DNA from: Leucobacter chromiireducens subsp. solipictus
GTDB lineage: Bacteria > Actinomycetota > Actinomycetes > Actinomycetales > Microbacteriaceae
Length of the DNA: 64,000 nt
Reading direction: 5' to 3'
Assembly (NCBI RefSeq): GCF_016758195.1
Contig: NZ_QYAC01000002.1
Location: forward strand, 479,200-543,199
Of this stretch, positions 47,831-56,543 are shown piece by piece. The notes under the pieces were generated by a model that saw only the letters and a program-made list of their open reading frames with translations, was not told the origin of the DNA and did not search any database. The position numbers and the translations under genes were made by a program. Within the stretch, counting starts at the first letter, position 1. Every line of letters starts with the position of its first letter.

Positions 47831-47851
47831 AGCCCGGAGCTTGGCCGGGCT
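47831..47851 (+). promoter_or_regulatory. Leader hairpin before the HTH-membrane chimera
   Basis: Seven-base arms AGCCCGG (47831-47837) and CCGGGCT (47845-47851) with a 7-base loop lie 24 bases upstream of the start codon. It is a plausible mRNA hairpin; I could not match it to a riboswitch class. Confidence 0.35.
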
Positions 47852-47875
47852 GAACAGGTAAGAAACGAGGTATCG

Positions 47876-48931
47876 ATGCACCCGGAACCTCAAGAACGAG
47901 AGTGCGTCAGCCGTTTCGACGAGATCGCGTTGGAGCTGCAAGAGTTGAAGGCCTCGGCCTCAGTGTCGTATGCGGAACTCGTGCGAAGGATCACCGAGCA
48001 GCGGATCACCCGCGGCGTGGACCCCGCGACCGCGGCACCGGCGCGATCGACGGTGTACGACGCATTCCGCGAGGGACGGGTGCGCGTCGATGTCGCTCTG
48101 GTGCGGGATATCGTGCTCGCGCTGGGAGCTACCGACGAGGAAGCAGACGCGTGGGCCGCTCGCTGCCGTGACGCCCAGCGGCCGCTCCCGGTCGCGCCCG
48201 CCCCACGCCCGCACGCGACACCGCACGGCGGCCAGGAACCTCGGAAGCCTGCCCGTCAGTTCCTCGCGCGTGCACAGCTTCCCCGAGGATTCCTGATCCC
48301 GTTCCTGCTTGGCTGCATCATCCTCAATTACGTCGGCGACATCACCGTGCGCGCCGTGGGCTTGCCCGTCTATCTCGACATGATCGGGACGGCGACGGCG
48401 GCGATTGTGCTCGGTCCCTGGTGGGGTGTTGGCGTTGCGCTGCTCTCGAACCTGTCTACCCTCCCGATTGCGCAGGGCCACACGCTCCTGTTCAGCCTGG
48501 TTGCCGTTGCCGGTGCCCTGTCGTGGGGGTACGGGGTCCGCAAGTTCAACATGGGCCGAGACTTCTCACGCTTTTTCCTCCTGGCGATCGGAACCGCCGT
48601 CGTGTGCAGCATCGTCGCCGTCCCGATCCTGGTCCTGCAATTTGGGGGCGGCAACGGCCACGCCGGAGACCTGATCTGGGGGCGGTTTACCGATGCCGGG
48701 GTCCCGCTGATCCCCGCGGTGTTCTTCTCCAACATCACGACCTCGGTGATGGACAAACTCCTGAGCAGCTTCATCGCTCTGGCGCTCTTCGCCGGATTGC
48801 ACGCGCGCTTCGGGATCTCCGCGGATCATCTGCCGCTTGTGGGACGGCTGGGAGTTGAGCCGCGGACCCAGGGTGGGAGCGCCACGCTCTCCTCGGCCTG
48901 GCGCGGCAGAGCCGTGAGTACCCAGGGGTAA
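47876..48931 (+). CDS. Chimera of N-terminal HTH domain and ECF S-component-like membrane domain
   Basis: A 351-residue protein. The first about 95 residues look like an actinobacterial helix-turn-helix domain (SVSYAELVRRITEQ, ARSTVYDAFREGRVRV). The rest is a membrane domain of about six spans. The block VYLDMIGTATAAIVLGPWWG recalls substrate-binding (S) subunits of ECF vitamin importers. A short basic linker joins the parts. No ECF A or T gene is nearby. The ATG lies 5 bases after CGAGG. The role (membrane-bound sensor or importer) is inferred only. Confidence 0.72.
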   Translation: MHPEPQERECVSRFDEIALELQELKASASVSYAELVRRITEQRITRGVDPATAAPARSTVYDAFREGRVRVDVALVRDIVLALGATDEEADAWAARCRDAQRPLPVAPAPRPHATPHGGQEPRKPARQFLARAQLPRGFLIPFLLGCIILNYVGDITVRAVGLPVYLDMIGTATAAIVLGPWWGVGVALLSNLSTLPIAQGHTLLFSLVAVAGALSWGYGVRKFNMGRDFSRFFLLAIGTAVVCSIVAVPILVLQFGGGNGHAGDLIWGRFTDAGVPLIPAVFFSNITTSVMDKLLSSFIALALFAGLHARFGISADHLPLVGRLGVEPRTQGGSATLSSAWRGRAVSTQG

Positions 48932-49006
48932 TTCTCTTCTTTCCCTCGATATCGCCACTGTGAAACATCGGTGTACGCTGAGTGCGAGCTAGGCTAGAGA
49001 AGTTTG

Positions 49007-50620
49007 ATGCCTTTTTCCAGGGCTGCCATATCGAAGGAACTTGTCAGTTCGAAGAAGAACATTGCGGGGATCGCGCTCGCGTGCGCGCTCATCCCCGCAC
49101 TCACACTTGGCGGATCGGCCGCCTTCGCGGTCGCGGATCCTGAGCTGCCGAGAGCGCCGGTGAGCGCGGAACTCGAGGCACCGGGTGATCTCGAAAGTGG
49201 CACCGGGGGCGAAGGGCAGGCGGAAACCACACTCGAGCTTCCTGGCGCAGACGGACTCCGCCTGAGCGAGGAGCCCCTCGAAGCCCCCGCGCTTGAACCG
49301 AACGAACGCGCAGGGGCCGCCCCCGCTGATGCCCCGGCGGCAGCCGACACCTACAGTGCCAGCGGGACGATCACGATCCCCGCAGGAATGAAACTGACCA
49401 ACCCGCCGATGGGCCTGGTGAACGCAGCATACCTTGCCGGGGCCAACACCCCGGGGGCGCGCTGGGTGAATGCCACGCTGGACACCGCGACCGGGGCATG
49501 GTCTGCGACGGATGTGCCGTCCGGGGAATATCGGACCTGGCTCGCCGCCAACGGCCACCAACTGTTGCCCGGCAAGGTGACGGTTGCCGGCTCGGACGTG
49601 TCCGGGCTGACCACTGAGCTGCAGGTCACGGGGCAGGCGACGCTCGGATTCGCGCTCCCCACCGGAGCAAAAGACAAGATCGATTCGATCTCCTTCACGA
49701 ACACGGCTACCGGCAAAGCCGTGACCGCGACGGTGATGCCAAACGGACTTGGCCTGCTGTCGAACCCGTTCTCGGATCTGTCAGCCGCCGGAGTGTGCCA
49801 GGCAGGGGGCGCTGGGGAACTGTACTGGTGCCCGATTCTGGCACCGGGGAATTACCTCCTGAGCTTCGGACTGAACAACGGCAAGACGGTCTACTACAGC
49901 GGAAAGAGCGCGCAGCCTGGCGTCGCTACGGGGACGACCACCAAGGCTCAGGCGTCAACACTGAAGGTCGCGGCTTCCCAGCATCTGCGCCTGCAGCCGA
50001 TTGACGTCCGTTCGCACTTCGCACCGAAGCCGAAGCCGACGGCCCCGACCTTCACGGACATGAAGCAGGGGGCCCCGTTCTACGCGGATATTCGGTGGCT
50101 TGCCGATTCGGGCATCACGACCGGCGTGAAGCAAACGAACGGCAGCTACAAGTTCCTGCCGAAGGACAGCGTGACGCGCGAGGCGATGATCGCGTTCCTG
50201 TACCGTGCGAACGGTGTGAAGAATTACACGCCCAAGGGTGCGTCCCCGTTTGTGGACGTGAAGAAGGGTGACCAGTTCTACACGCAGATCATGTGGGCAT
50301 ACGAGAACAAGGTCACCACGGGTATCAACCTGGGTAACGGCAAGCGAAAGTTTGATCCGAAGGCGACGATCACCCGCGAGGCGATGGCCGCGTTTATGTA
50401 CCGTCAGTACGCGAAGTCGATTCCTGTGGGTTCGGCCCCGCAGAACTTCACGGATATCCCGGCGAACCACAAGTTCGCGAAGGAGATCAAGTGGATGGCG
50501 TCGAACAAGATCACCACGGGTGTGAAGCAGTCGAATGGCACGGTGAAGTTTGTGCCGAAGGGGGCGACGAGTCGTGAGGCGACCGCCGCGTTCCTGCACC
50601 GTGCGGAGCTGAAGAAGTAA
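49007..50620 (+). CDS. Secreted protein with three SLH-like domains
   Basis: A 537-residue secreted protein. A signal peptide ends near residue 41 (GGSAAFA). An acidic Pro/Ala-rich stretch of about 70 residues and a beta-rich domain follow. Three C-terminal repeats of about 55-60 residues follow: FTDMKQGAPFYADIRWLADS, FVDVKKGDQFYTQIMWAYEN and FTDIPANHKFAKEIKWMASN. Each is followed by ITTGV-like and F.P...(T/S)REA blocks, the SLH pattern. SLH domains bind wall polymers. TTG 49004 precedes ATG 49007. A terminator follows. Confidence 0.85.
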   Translation: MPFSRAAISKELVSSKKNIAGIALACALIPALTLGGSAAFAVADPELPRAPVSAELEAPGDLESGTGGEGQAETTLELPGADGLRLSEEPLEAPALEPNERAGAAPADAPAAADTYSASGTITIPAGMKLTNPPMGLVNAAYLAGANTPGARWVNATLDTATGAWSATDVPSGEYRTWLAANGHQLLPGKVTVAGSDVSGLTTELQVTGQATLGFALPTGAKDKIDSISFTNTATGKAVTATVMPNGLGLLSNPFSDLSAAGVCQAGGAGELYWCPILAPGNYLLSFGLNNGKTVYYSGKSAQPGVATGTTTKAQASTLKVAASQHLRLQPIDVRSHFAPKPKPTAPTFTDMKQGAPFYADIRWLADSGITTGVKQTNGSYKFLPKDSVTREAMIAFLYRANGVKNYTPKGASPFVDVKKGDQFYTQIMWAYENKVTTGINLGNGKRKFDPKATITREAMAAFMYRQYAKSIPVGSAPQNFTDIPANHKFAKEIKWMASNKITTGVKQSNGTVKFVPKGATSREATAAFLHRAELKK

Positions 50621-50638
50621 CGCGCTCAGCGGTGTGCG

Positions 50639-50671
50639 GCTGTGGCCTCGGCATGGTGCCGAGGCCACAGC
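50639..50671 (+). terminator. Hairpin terminator after the SLH protein
   Basis: Perfect 15-base arms (50639-50653 and 50657-50671) with a 3-base loop, 19 bp after the stop codon. No long T-tract follows (tgtgtgg). Confidence 0.75.
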
Positions 50672-50764
50672 TGTGTGGTGGGGCGGCCTGCTGGATCTGG
50701 CACGGGACGCACCCGGCACGCACCCGGCACGCAGCCGGGGCGCGGGCGGGCCGCGCGGCTGGCG

Positions 50765-51772
50765 CTATTCCGGGAGCGTGAGGTGCAGGATCGGGTAGGG
50801 GCGACCGTCGCTGTCGAGCTCGCTCCGCCCTGTCGGTACGAAACCGCGGCTGCGGTAGAACCCGGCAGCCCCGGGATTCTGCTCGTTGACGTCGACCCGG
50901 GTGACGCCGTGGCGGGCGATCGCGTCCGCGAGGAGCGCTGAGCCGACACCGCCGCCGCGTGCCGCATCAGATACGAACAGCATTTCGAGGCCGCCGTCCA
51001 CAGTCCCCGCGAAGCCGACGGGCGCCCCGTCCCGCTCGGCCACGGTGAGTGTGACGGCGGGGAAGTAGGCGGGGGCGAGCTGCGCCTCGATCCGGCGGAA
51101 ATCGTCCTCACTGAGGAAGTCGTGGGTGGCGCGTACGGCGCTGCGCCAGATCGCCACGAGCGCGGGGTACTCACTCGGGCCGTGCACGGGCCGCAATACC
51201 AGCGGCCGAGATCCGGCGCGATCCGACCGTGGCTCCACCGGCACCGGCACCGGCACCGGAGCCGGCACCGGAGCCGACGCCGGATCAGATTTCGCCTCTG
51301 CGCTGAGTTCCGCGGCGGAGCGTTCGATCGAGCGTCGGTAGAGCGGCAGGGTCCGTGACAGTGCGGTGAGGGCGGTCTGGAATGCCTCGGCGGGCCGCCC
51401 GGCAGACCACTGGGACAGCGCGAGAAACGCCTGGGCCGCGTCGCCCGTGACGGGGTCTGTGCCGAGGCCCTGCAACAGTCGAACCGCCTCCTCGGCCCGC
51501 CCGACGTTGCGCAGCGAGCTCGCGAGCTGAATTACCGCCTGCGGACGGCGTTCGCCCGAAAGTCCCTGCACGAGCGCCGCCTCGTACAGCGGGATCGCCG
51601 CGTCCTCCCGCCCCAGATAGTCGTGAGCCGAAGCCCACTCGTACACGGCGGCGGGATCGTCCGCGGGGCGTTCCGCCACGATCCGGCGCATGCCGGGGAG
51701 CACCTGGTCCGCGGGCATGTCCTCGACGGTGCGCCAGAACGCGTCCACCCGGGCATCCCACTCACCTGTCAT
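50765..51772 (-). CDS. TPR-like domain fused to a GNAT acetyltransferase
   Basis: A 335-residue fusion. Residues 1 to about 160 are helical TPR-like repeats (AIPLYEAALVQGL, AVIQLASSLRNVGRAEEAVRLL). A short linker of Pro/Val repeats (about 165-185) leads to a GNAT domain with the coenzyme A loop around AARGGGVGSALL and ending GAAGFYRSRGF. Both parts are commonly separate genes. The fusion is in frame, with no stop or repeat break. The gene ends 9 bp from benE, which is transcribed toward it on the same strand, so the two may share a transcript. Confidence 0.84.
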   Translation of the reverse strand: MTGEWDARVDAFWRTVEDMPADQVLPGMRRIVAERPADDPAAVYEWASAHDYLGREDAAIPLYEAALVQGLSGERRPQAVIQLASSLRNVGRAEEAVRLLQGLGTDPVTGDAAQAFLALSQWSAGRPAEAFQTALTALSRTLPLYRRSIERSAAELSAEAKSDPASAPVPAPVPVPVPVEPRSDRAGSRPLVLRPVHGPSEYPALVAIWRSAVRATHDFLSEDDFRRIEAQLAPAYFPAVTLTVAERDGAPVGFAGTVDGGLEMLFVSDAARGGGVGSALLADAIARHGVTRVDVNEQNPGAAGFYRSRGFVPTGRSELDSDGRPYPILHLTLPE

Positions 51773-51781
51773 GGTCCGAGT

Positions 51782-53008
51782 TTACGCGGTGTCCACGGGC
51801 GTTTCCGGGGCGTCCGTGCGGCGCGGGTGCCCGATCGTGAGTGCCGCGCGCACGAGGAGGCCTGCGGCGAGCGCCCAGAACGCCGAGCTCAGTCCGAGGA
51901 CGCTGACGCCGGATGCGGCAACGAGGAACGTGACTGCGGCCGGAACGCGTTGCGCCGCAAGCGCGAGTGACTGCGAGAGCGCGGACACGAACGTGGGCAG
52001 CAGGGCGACACCGGCGAGCGCGGGCAAGACCCCGGCGGGGCCCGCGAGGATCAGCGTCGCAAGTCCTGGGCTGAGGACCCCCAGCACGATCGAGGTGCTC
52101 CCCGCGGACATGCCCGCGATCCAGCGCCGCCCGTGGGGGCCTGCCTCGGGGCCGGCGATCAACGCGGCGCTAATAGCGGCGAGGTTGATGGCGTGCCCAC
52201 CGAGCGGTGCGGTGAGCACGGTGCCGAGGCCGGTGAGAGTGAGGGGGGAACGCCAGGGGATGGTGTAGCCGAAGCTCTGCATCACCGCGACGCCGGGAAT
52301 GTTCTGCGACGCCATCGTGACGATGTAGAGCGGGATCGCGAGGCTGATGAGGGCCTGGAGGGTGAACTCGGGGGTGGTCCACTCAAGGCGAGGGAGAAAC
52401 TCCGCGGTGCTGAACGCGGTGCCCGTGCCGCCAATGTGGAATCCGATCACCGTGAGCGCCGTGACGAGGGCACCGAGGATTGCCCACTGGGGGCGGACGC
52501 GGCTGAGGACCAGCCAGACGATGAGGATCGGCGCGACGGTGAGTGGGTGGCTCGCGACGGCGGAGACGGGCGCGACCGCGAGCGGAAACAGAATGCCGGC
52601 GAGCATGGCCTGGATGAGGGTGGCAGGAATCCGCTGCACCAGGCGCGACACGACGGGGAAGAGCCCGGTGACGGCGAGGAGGATCCCGCAGACCACGAAT
52701 GCGCCCACGGCGACCGGCCACCCGCCGGCGACCATCGGCGTCGCCATGAGGAGCGCGGCACCCGGGGTGGACCAGGCCGCGGTCAACGGCATCCGCGTCC
52801 GCCAGGACATGAACACGGAGATTCCGCCGCTGACGACCGCGAGGATGACGAGTCCCGACACCGCTTGGGCGTGGCTGGCGCCGGCGGCCTCCAACCCGGC
52901 GATGATGATGGAAAACGCGGCGCTGAACGCGACGATGCTGGCCAGGATGCCAGCGCTGATCGGGACGCGAACGGACGCCGCACCTGTTCTTTCTCCCGAA
53001 CGTTTCAT
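51782..53008 (-). CDS. benE: BenE-family benzoate/H+ symporter
   Basis: A membrane transporter of 408 residues with about 12 spans, matching BenE. Blocks SAAFSIIIAGLEAAGASHAQ (N-terminal), AAWSTPGAALL and FGYTIPWRSPLTLTG-type sequence in the second half fit this family, which imports benzoate with protons. The substrate is inferred. The ATG at 53008 lies within the direct repeats shared with the divergent XRE-cupin regulator, 23 bp away, suggesting it is that regulator's target. Confidence 0.87.
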   Translation of the reverse strand: MKRSGERTGAASVRVPISAGILASIVAFSAAFSIIIAGLEAAGASHAQAVSGLVILAVVSGGISVFMSWRTRMPLTAAWSTPGAALLMATPMVAGGWPVAVGAFVVCGILLAVTGLFPVVSRLVQRIPATLIQAMLAGILFPLAVAPVSAVASHPLTVAPILIVWLVLSRVRPQWAILGALVTALTVIGFHIGGTGTAFSTAEFLPRLEWTTPEFTLQALISLAIPLYIVTMASQNIPGVAVMQSFGYTIPWRSPLTLTGLGTVLTAPLGGHAINLAAISAALIAGPEAGPHGRRWIAGMSAGSTSIVLGVLSPGLATLILAGPAGVLPALAGVALLPTFVSALSQSLALAAQRVPAAVTFLVAASGVSVLGLSSAFWALAAGLLVRAALTIGHPRRTDAPETPVDTA

Positions 53009-53024
53009 AAACAGAACGTATCAT
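52998..53024. promoter_or_regulatory. Direct-repeat operator candidate between benE and the XRE-cupin gene
   Basis: GAACGTTTCAT (52998-53008) and GAACGTATCAT (53014-53024) match at 10 of 11 bases, with a 16-bp period. They overlap the benE start codon and the leader of the regulator. The placement fits autoregulation and repression of benE by the adjacent XRE protein. Confidence 0.65.
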
Positions 53025-53031
53025 TTGAGGT

Positions 53032-53550
53032 ATGACGCTGCGAGACATCGGGGAGAATCTGCGCGGGATCCGGGCAACGCGCGGGTTGAGCCTGTCGGAA
53101 CTCGCACGCCTGGCCGGTGTCAGTAAGAGCTCGCTCTCGGAACTCGAAGCGGGAAAACGCAACCCCACCATCGAAACGCTGTACGCCCTCTGCGCGCCCC
53201 TGAACGTGCCGATCACCGCGATCCTGGGGGAGACGCCGGGCGTCGACGCAACCACGGACGCCGGGGTGCGCACCATCCTCCTCTCGGTCCGCCGCCTGCC
53301 GGATCGGACGGTCGAGGTATTCCGAGTCGAGTTTCCCGCGGGCGGCGGCCACACCTCGCCGGGGCACGGGGACGGGGTGACGGAACACCTGATGGTGATC
53401 GGGGGCGCGCTCGGCGTGGGGCCACTCGGTGCCGAGACGGTGGTGCACGCCGGGGAATCAGCGAGCTGGTCGAGTGCCGCGGCGCACCGGTACCGGGTTG
53501 TCGCCGGCCCGGGCGAGGGGGTGCTCGTCATCACCACGCCGCGCGCGTGA
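53032..53550 (+). CDS. XRE-family regulator with C-terminal cupin domain
   Basis: A 172-residue regulator. Residues about 8-62 form a helix-turn-helix (LSLSELARLAGVSKSSLSEL), and the C-terminal half is a cupin (HTSPGHGDGVTEHLMVIGG, EGVLVITTP) that should bind a small ligand. It is divergent from benE with 23 bp between the starts, and two direct repeats lie in the gap. It is likely a ligand-responsive regulator of benE. Confidence 0.88.
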   Translation: MTLRDIGENLRGIRATRGLSLSELARLAGVSKSSLSELEAGKRNPTIETLYALCAPLNVPITAILGETPGVDATTDAGVRTILLSVRRLPDRTVEVFRVEFPAGGGHTSPGHGDGVTEHLMVIGGALGVGPLGAETVVHAGESASWSSAAAHRYRVVAGPGEGVLVITTPRA

Positions 53551-53581
53551 CGTCGCGGCCGACGCGCGTGGGCGCGGGGTG

Positions 53582-54019
53582 CTATGTCCCGTCGGAGTGC
53601 GGGGTCGCGGTCCGCTCGGAGACCGTCCGCTCGGAGACCGCCCGCGCCGCCCGGTTCGCGGCCATCCCGGCGGCAAGGACCCAGGCAACCAGCCACACGG
53701 ACGACCCGAGAATCCCCGCGGTGATCACCCCGTTCGTGAGGTTCTCCGAGGCGCCCGCCACGGGAAGGAACCCGCTGGCGACGGTGGCCACGGCTCCGAT
53801 CACGCCGCCCCACCCGGCAACGCGCACCCGCTGCGCGCCCGCGCGGTGGCCGGCGTCCCACGCCCGGTCGGAGGCGAGCGTCCACCGGGTGCGCAGCCCG
53901 ACACTGTGGTTGCGTCCGAGCGCGCCACGCGCGGAGGCCCGTCCGAGCCAGAGCACCACGAAGCTGCCCCCGAGGAGTACCGCGGCGGAGGCCATGCCCA
54001 TCAGTACGCTGTCGACCAT
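53582..54019 (-). CDS. SdpI-family membrane protein
   Basis: A 145-residue membrane protein with about three spans. The block NHSVGLRTRWTLASDRAWDAGHR is typical of the SdpI family, whose founding member gives Bacillus immunity to the SdpC toxin; family members differ in role. ATG 54019 overlaps the stop of the Acr3-like gene by one base (TGATG), with an in-frame GTG at 54022 also possible. No SdpC-like toxin gene is visible. The C-terminal stretch contains a repeated VSERT pair. Confidence 0.82.
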   Translation of the reverse strand: MVDSVLMGMASAAVLLGGSFVVLWLGRASARGALGRNHSVGLRTRWTLASDRAWDAGHRAGAQRVRVAGWGGVIGAVATVASGFLPVAGASENLTNGVITAGILGSSVWLVAWVLAAGMAANRAARAVSERTVSERTATPHSDGT

Positions 54020-55002
54020 CACTCCACGGTAGCCGACGCCCGGGTCTGGGGCATCAGCCGCGGGAGCGCCCGGACGAGCACGACCATGGTGAGAAGCTCA
54101 ATCAGCGTCTGCAGCACGACCGTGAGCGGCGCGATCTCGAAGCCAGCCGGCAGTGCCAGCACCATCGGCAACACCACGAGTGAGTTGCGGGTCACCCCGC
54201 TGAACACGACTGCGCGGCGGCCACTGAGATCGAGCCCCGCGGCCCGCGAGACCACCGCCCCGAGCGGAACCATCAGCACCGCGAAGGCGACGAATATTGG
54301 GATCGCGGGGGCCAGCGCCCCGAGGTGACCGCGCACCCCGCCGATCTGCGACGCAACGACGACCGCGAGGGTGAGCATCATGAGCGGCACCATGGACTGC
54401 GACGCGACGTCTGAGAGGACTCGACCCCAGCGCACCCGCGCGGCGGCGAACTGGGTGAGCGCGGCCGCGCCGAGCGGGATCAGGATCAGCGTGACACACG
54501 CCTCGACAAACGGTGCCGGATCGATCCAGCCCATGTGCTCGCCCCCGACGAACAGCCACAGGTACAGCGGCAGCGCGAGCATCTGCGCGAGCATCAGGAC
54601 CGGGGCGGCGGCGAGTAGCCGATCCTGTGCGCCGCCCGCGAGCCCCGTGAAGACGATCACGTAGTCGATGCAGGGGGTGAGAAGTACGCAGAGCACGCCG
54701 ATCAGCAGCGCCTGATCGTGCGCGATCCCGCGGGTCAGTGTGAACACCACCACCGGCACGACCAGGAAGTTCAGGGCGAGCACGGCGCCGAGGAAGCGCC
54801 AGTCGCGCAGCGCGATCCCGATCCTGCCAAACGGCACTCCGAGGAAGGTGGCGTACAGCAGCAGGCCCAGTGCGGGGGTGACCGCGAGCCCGGCCGGATC
54901 GGCAACCCCCGGGAGGAGGAGTCCCGCGGCCGCACCTGCGGCCAGCGCGAGCAGGTACAGCGTGATCTGCCGCCGCTCCATCCACGTCACCGAGGCACTC
55001 AT
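54019..55002 (-). CDS. Acr3/bile-acid-sodium-symporter family transporter
   Basis: A 327-residue membrane protein with about ten spans. The block VLLTPCIDYVIVFTGLAGG carries a cysteine in the place used by Acr3 arsenite exporters, and GVTRNSLVVLPM is a second conserved region. It may export arsenite, but no arsR or arsC gene is present, so other anions are possible. I chose the ATG at 55002 (MSASVTWMERR). The stop overlaps the SdpI-type start, so the two are co-translated. Confidence 0.8.
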   Translation of the reverse strand: MSASVTWMERRQITLYLLALAAGAAAGLLLPGVADPAGLAVTPALGLLLYATFLGVPFGRIGIALRDWRFLGAVLALNFLVVPVVVFTLTRGIAHDQALLIGVLCVLLTPCIDYVIVFTGLAGGAQDRLLAAAPVLMLAQMLALPLYLWLFVGGEHMGWIDPAPFVEACVTLILIPLGAAALTQFAAARVRWGRVLSDVASQSMVPLMMLTLAVVVASQIGGVRGHLGALAPAIPIFVAFAVLMVPLGAVVSRAAGLDLSGRRAVVFSGVTRNSLVVLPMVLALPAGFEIAPLTVVLQTLIELLTMVVLVRALPRLMPQTRASATVE

Positions 55003-55161
55003 CACCCCAGTATGGCAAGGCGGGGACGAACGGAACTGTCGCGCGATCGATCGCGGTGCTTCCCCGGGCCCGGCCCACGGCCATCGCGTGCGAATGCGGC
55101 GTCGACTTGGCAGTATGGGGGTGGCTCTGGGAGGCATATCGTGGGGGAGAGAAGTGGTGCG

Positions 55162-55668
55162 ATGCAGTCGTTCGGTGCTTCGCCAGCGCCCCAGCGCGGT
55201 GTCGCGCTCCGGGAACGAGTCAGCCTCGGGCTCATGTGTGTCCCGTTCGCCGTGGTGTTCCTGTTTCTGCTGTGCACGCCTGCGGTCTGGTCCACCCCAC
55301 TCGCAGCCTTCTTCGGCCGCGACGGTGAGGTCGCTCGGTTCGACTCGGGCTGGATCCTCGCCACGTTGGCGCTGCTCGCGGCGGCGCTCTGCGCTTGGGT
55401 GGGCATTCTGGGAACCCGAGAACGGTGGAAAGTGAACCGGCGCTGGCAGCGGGGGCTTGTCGGATCGATCGCCGCGACACTCGTCACGGTGCTCCTCAGC
55501 GCGTGGTCGATGACTCGTGCGCTCGACTCGGGTGTCCCTCCCCACGTGGGGTTCGCGATGTTTGGCACGATGTGCGCAATGCTCTACGGGGTGCTGTGCG
55601 CGGCGCTCTCGCCGCGGGATCTGGCACCCGCCTGGCACGAGGACGTGCAAGACGAGGTCGTCGACTAG
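55162..55668 (+). CDS. Four-span membrane protein of unknown function
   Basis: A 168-residue protein with four hydrophobic stretches (about residues 23-43, 60-80, 95-115, 123-145) and an acidic C-terminus. I chose the ATG at 55162, about 9 bases after a GGGGGAGAG ribosome binding site; a GTG 21 bases upstream is in frame. It lies between the Acr3-like gene (divergent) and the SDR gene (same strand, 89 bp away). I do not recognise the family. Confidence 0.7.
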   Translation: MQSFGASPAPQRGVALRERVSLGLMCVPFAVVFLFLLCTPAVWSTPLAAFFGRDGEVARFDSGWILATLALLAAALCAWVGILGTRERWKVNRRWQRGLVGSIAATLVTVLLSAWSMTRALDSGVPPHVGFAMFGTMCAMLYGVLCAALSPRDLAPAWHEDVQDEVVD

Positions 55669-55757
55669 GCGAAACCGCGCGTATCCGTTCTGTGGGCAGT
55701 GCCTCCGCGGGTCAGATCGCGATCTCCGTGATCGCGCCGCATTGTTACGCTGAGCCG

Positions 55758-56492
55758 GTGAGCACACGAACGATACTGATCACCGGAGGCACCCGAGGCA
55801 TCGGCCGAGCGTGCGCCCTCGCGCTCGCCGCGGAGGGCTGCGACCTTGTGCTGGGGTATGCGCACGACACCGCTGCGGCCGCTCGGGTCGAGGCCGCGGT
55901 GTGTGCCGCGGGCGTGAGGTGCCGCACTGTGGCCGCGGATCTCACCACTGATGAGGGCATCGACACCCTGTTCTCGGACGCGCTCGCGTGGGCCGGCCGG
56001 ATCGACGGTGTCGTGAACAATGCCGGGGCTACCCTGCACGTCGGACGGCTCGTGGACACCGCACCGGACACGGTGCGGCGGGTGGTCGAGCTCAACCTCA
56101 CCGCAGCGATCCTGGTGGCGCGTCGAGCCCTGCAGATCCTTCCCGCCGGGGGCGTCCTGGTGAACATCTCCTCCGGCGCGGCAACCACCGGATCGCCGGG
56201 CGAATACGTGCACTACGCCGCCGCGAAGGCGGGGGTCGACGCGCTCACGAAGGGGCTCGCGATCGAGGCGGCGGATCAGCGGGTGCGCGTGGTCGGGGTC
56301 GCTCCGGGCACGATCGACACCGAGATTCACGCCGGCGCGGGCGATCCGGATCGGGCGGCGCGGGTCGCGGGGCGGCATCCGATGGGCCGCGCCGGGGACC
56401 CCAGCGAGGTCGCTGCGGTCGTGGCGTTCGCGCTCTCGGACGCCGCGAGCTACGTGTCCGGCACCACGCTGCGCGTTGCGGGCGGGGTCTAG
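55758..56492 (+). CDS. Short-chain dehydrogenase/reductase
   Basis: A 244-residue NAD(P)-dependent oxidoreductase of the classical SDR type. The cofactor motif GGTRGIG is at residues 10-16, NNAG follows near residue 88, and the catalytic YxxxK is in YVHYAAAKAG. GAVAPGTIDT-like sequence and the C-terminal YVSGTTLRVAGGV also fit. FabG-like or sugar-alcohol activity is possible; the substrate cannot be told. Translation starts at GTG 55758. It converges on the LLM oxidoreductase gene, with a shared hairpin between. Confidence 0.9.
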   Translation: MSTRTILITGGTRGIGRACALALAAEGCDLVLGYAHDTAAAARVEAAVCAAGVRCRTVAADLTTDEGIDTLFSDALAWAGRIDGVVNNAGATLHVGRLVDTAPDTVRRVVELNLTAAILVARRALQILPAGGVLVNISSGAATTGSPGEYVHYAAAKAGVDALTKGLAIEAADQRVRVVGVAPGTIDTEIHAGAGDPDRAARVAGRHPMGRAGDPSEVAAVVAFALSDAASYVSGTTLRVAGGV

Positions 56493-56502
56493 CGCACGCA
56501 TC

Positions 56503-56534
56503 GGGGCGCGGCGGAGTTCCCTCCGCCGCGCCCC
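56503..56534. terminator. Bidirectional terminator hairpin between SDR and LLM oxidoreductase genes
   Basis: Perfect 14-base arms (56503-56516 and 56521-56534) with a 4-base loop sit between two convergent stop codons. No strong T-tract on either side. Confidence 0.75.
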
Positions 56535-56543
56535 CAAGACGTC

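Noticed and set aside
47711..47875. Riboswitch upstream of the ECF S-like gene
   Set aside because: Only one small hairpin is visible and no conserved riboswitch core can be matched.
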